DNA from: Paenibacillaceae bacterium
GTDB lineage: Bacteria > Bacillota > Bacilli > Paenibacillales > NBRC-103111
DNA length: 14,834 bases
Assembly: GCA_020697475.1 (NCBI GenBank)
Contig: JAJFMO010000065.1
Span: 1-14,834 of the forward strand
Direction: 5' to 3'
Shown here: piece after piece, positions 14,090-14,834 of the stretch
Layout of the letters: the number at the start of each line of letters is the position of its first letter
Position numbering within the stretch: position 1 is the first letter of the stretch
Program-made: the position numbers and the translations under genes
Notes under the pieces: model-generated
Database searches by the model: none
Told to the model about the DNA's origin: nothing
The model's input: only the letters and a program-made list of their open reading frames with translations

Positions 14090-14834
14090 TCACCCGTACA
14101 ACGGACCAAAGTTGCCGCAAGCGCGAAAATCGGCGCCAGTTGCGTCGTCCGCGCCGAAGGCGCCCCATGCGCTCGGCCGAAACAACTGACCCTCGTCCAC
14201 GTTGTGCATCGCCACCGGGATGCGCAGCATCGAGGCGAGCGTGATCAGCTGCGAACCGACGTGGCCGTAGCTGACCGCGCAATGATTCGAGCCCCAGTGG
14301 CTCATCACCGTGTATACGTCCTTGAACGCGCCGCGGCCGGTGACGTTCGGCACGAACCAAGTCGTCGGCCACGATGGGTTGCTGCGCTGATCGAGCACGT
14401 CGTGAACCTCCGGTTCGAGCTCGACCGTGTAGCCTTCGGCGATCTGCAGCACCGGGCCTTGGCCCTTGATCAAGTTCAACCGGGCCATCGTCACCGGCAT
14501 GCCGCCACGTGTTGTGAAGTCGGTCGAGTAACCGCCGCCGCGGAAGAAATCGACCGCCGGACACCACTCGACCGCCGCCAAGCAGCGCGCAGCCTCCTCC
14601 GACGTGATCTCCCAGTGAGGCTTCATCGCCGGAGCGCCGTCTTTCGTCTGCTCCCCGGTACCGTCAAGCGCCGCCGGGCCGGAGTTGATCAGATGAATCA
14701 CGCCGCCGGCCGCCCGACCCGTCAGCTCCCGGCCGGTTACACGCTTCACCGCCGCCGGGCTCCAATAGGTACGCACATCGGCGAAAATTTGCGCGCTATC
14801 CGTCAGCAGATGCCCGAACAGCATCGTGAGTGCG
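14090..14834 (-). CDS. fucI: L-fucose isomerase, C-terminal part (5' partial at the window end)
   Basis: L-fucose isomerase converts L-fucose to L-fuculose, the first step of the fuculose-1-phosphate pathway; it is a cytoplasmic Mn-dependent hexamer. The visible 247 residues follow the known family closely: GHLLTDSAQIFADVRTYWS, INSGPAALDG, MKPHWEI, RGGGYSTDF, LIKGQGPVLQIAEG, SNPSWPTTWF, SHWGSNHCAVSYGHVG, and the ending ACGNFGPLYG. By alignment from memory with E. coli FucI, the Asp in FADVRTYW and the His in GSNHC correspond to metal ligands Asp361 and His528; the third ligand, Glu337, would lie just outside the window. The frame is open to base 14833, so the start is missing. The segment is strikingly G+C rich (49 of 60 bases at 14701-14760). 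It ends in a strong terminator and is separated from the other operon by 0.9 kb. Confidence 0.95.
   Translation of the reverse strand, partial: ALTMLFGHLLTDSAQIFADVRTYWSPAAVKRVTGRELTGRAAGGVIHLINSGPAALDGTGEQTKDGAPAMKPHWEITSEEAARCLAAVEWCPAVDFFRGGGYSTDFTTRGGMPVTMARLNLIKGQGPVLQIAEGYTVELEPEVHDVLDQRSNPSWPTTWFVPNVTGRGAFKDVYTVMSHWGSNHCAVSYGHVGSQLITLASMLRIPVAMHNVDEGQLFRPSAWGAFGADDATGADFRACGNFGPLYG

Overview
The window looks like a chromosomal piece of an endospore-forming Bacillota of the Paenibacillus/Cohnella type. It carries a gene for the mother-cell sporulation factor pro-sigma-K, a Gram-positive lipoprotein solute-binding protein, strong GGAGG-type ribosome binding sites, and a large secreted polysaccharide-active enzyme. 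The genus is inferred from gene types and style; no rRNA or tRNA is present to fix it.

Layout. (1) 1-1509, + strand: the C-terminal end of a large secreted protein built of fibronectin type III domains, one of which carries an inserted LamG/concanavalin-like domain. It ends at a perfect hairpin terminator. (2) 1723-3025, - strand: a small serine hydrolase (GxSxG) and a dihydrofolate-reductase-like (RibD C-terminal domain) protein, probably ordinary housekeeping or accessory enzymes. (3) 3203-3965, - strand: sigK, uninterrupted, with its own terminator and a sigma-E-like -10 box upstream. (4) 4057-13170, - strand: a carbohydrate-use locus. In order of transcription it holds a GntR-type regulator fused to a solute-binding-protein domain, a D-2-hydroxyacid dehydrogenase, a 1276-residue secreted heparinase-II/III-like protein ending in an FG-GAP propeller, an AGE-family sugar epimerase/isomerase, and a sugar-binding lipoprotein. 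(5) 13171-14089: about 0.9 kb without a credible gene but with dense small repeats. (6) 14090-14834, - strand: the C-terminal part of L-fucose isomerase (fucI), visibly richer in G+C, followed by a strong terminator.

How the parts may work together (inference). The secreted enzyme would attack a polysaccharide outside the cell and the lipoprotein would capture the oligosaccharides. The epimerase and the dehydrogenase would process the sugars inside, and the cytoplasmic GntR/SBP fusion would sense the sugar and control the operon. No ABC permease or ATPase gene lies in the window, so the lipoprotein must use a transporter encoded elsewhere.

The most notable regulatory signal is at 11659-11761. 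Two copies of an 18-bp element (TAAATYGGATAYAAATTG, 16/18 identical) face each other on opposite strands. They bracket a good sigma-A promoter (TTGACG-18-TATAGT) for the dehydrogenase-lyase-epimerase-SBP operon. Each copy holds half-sites 11 bp apart and the two centres are 85 bp apart, about eight helical turns. This is the best candidate operator of the neighbouring fusion regulator.
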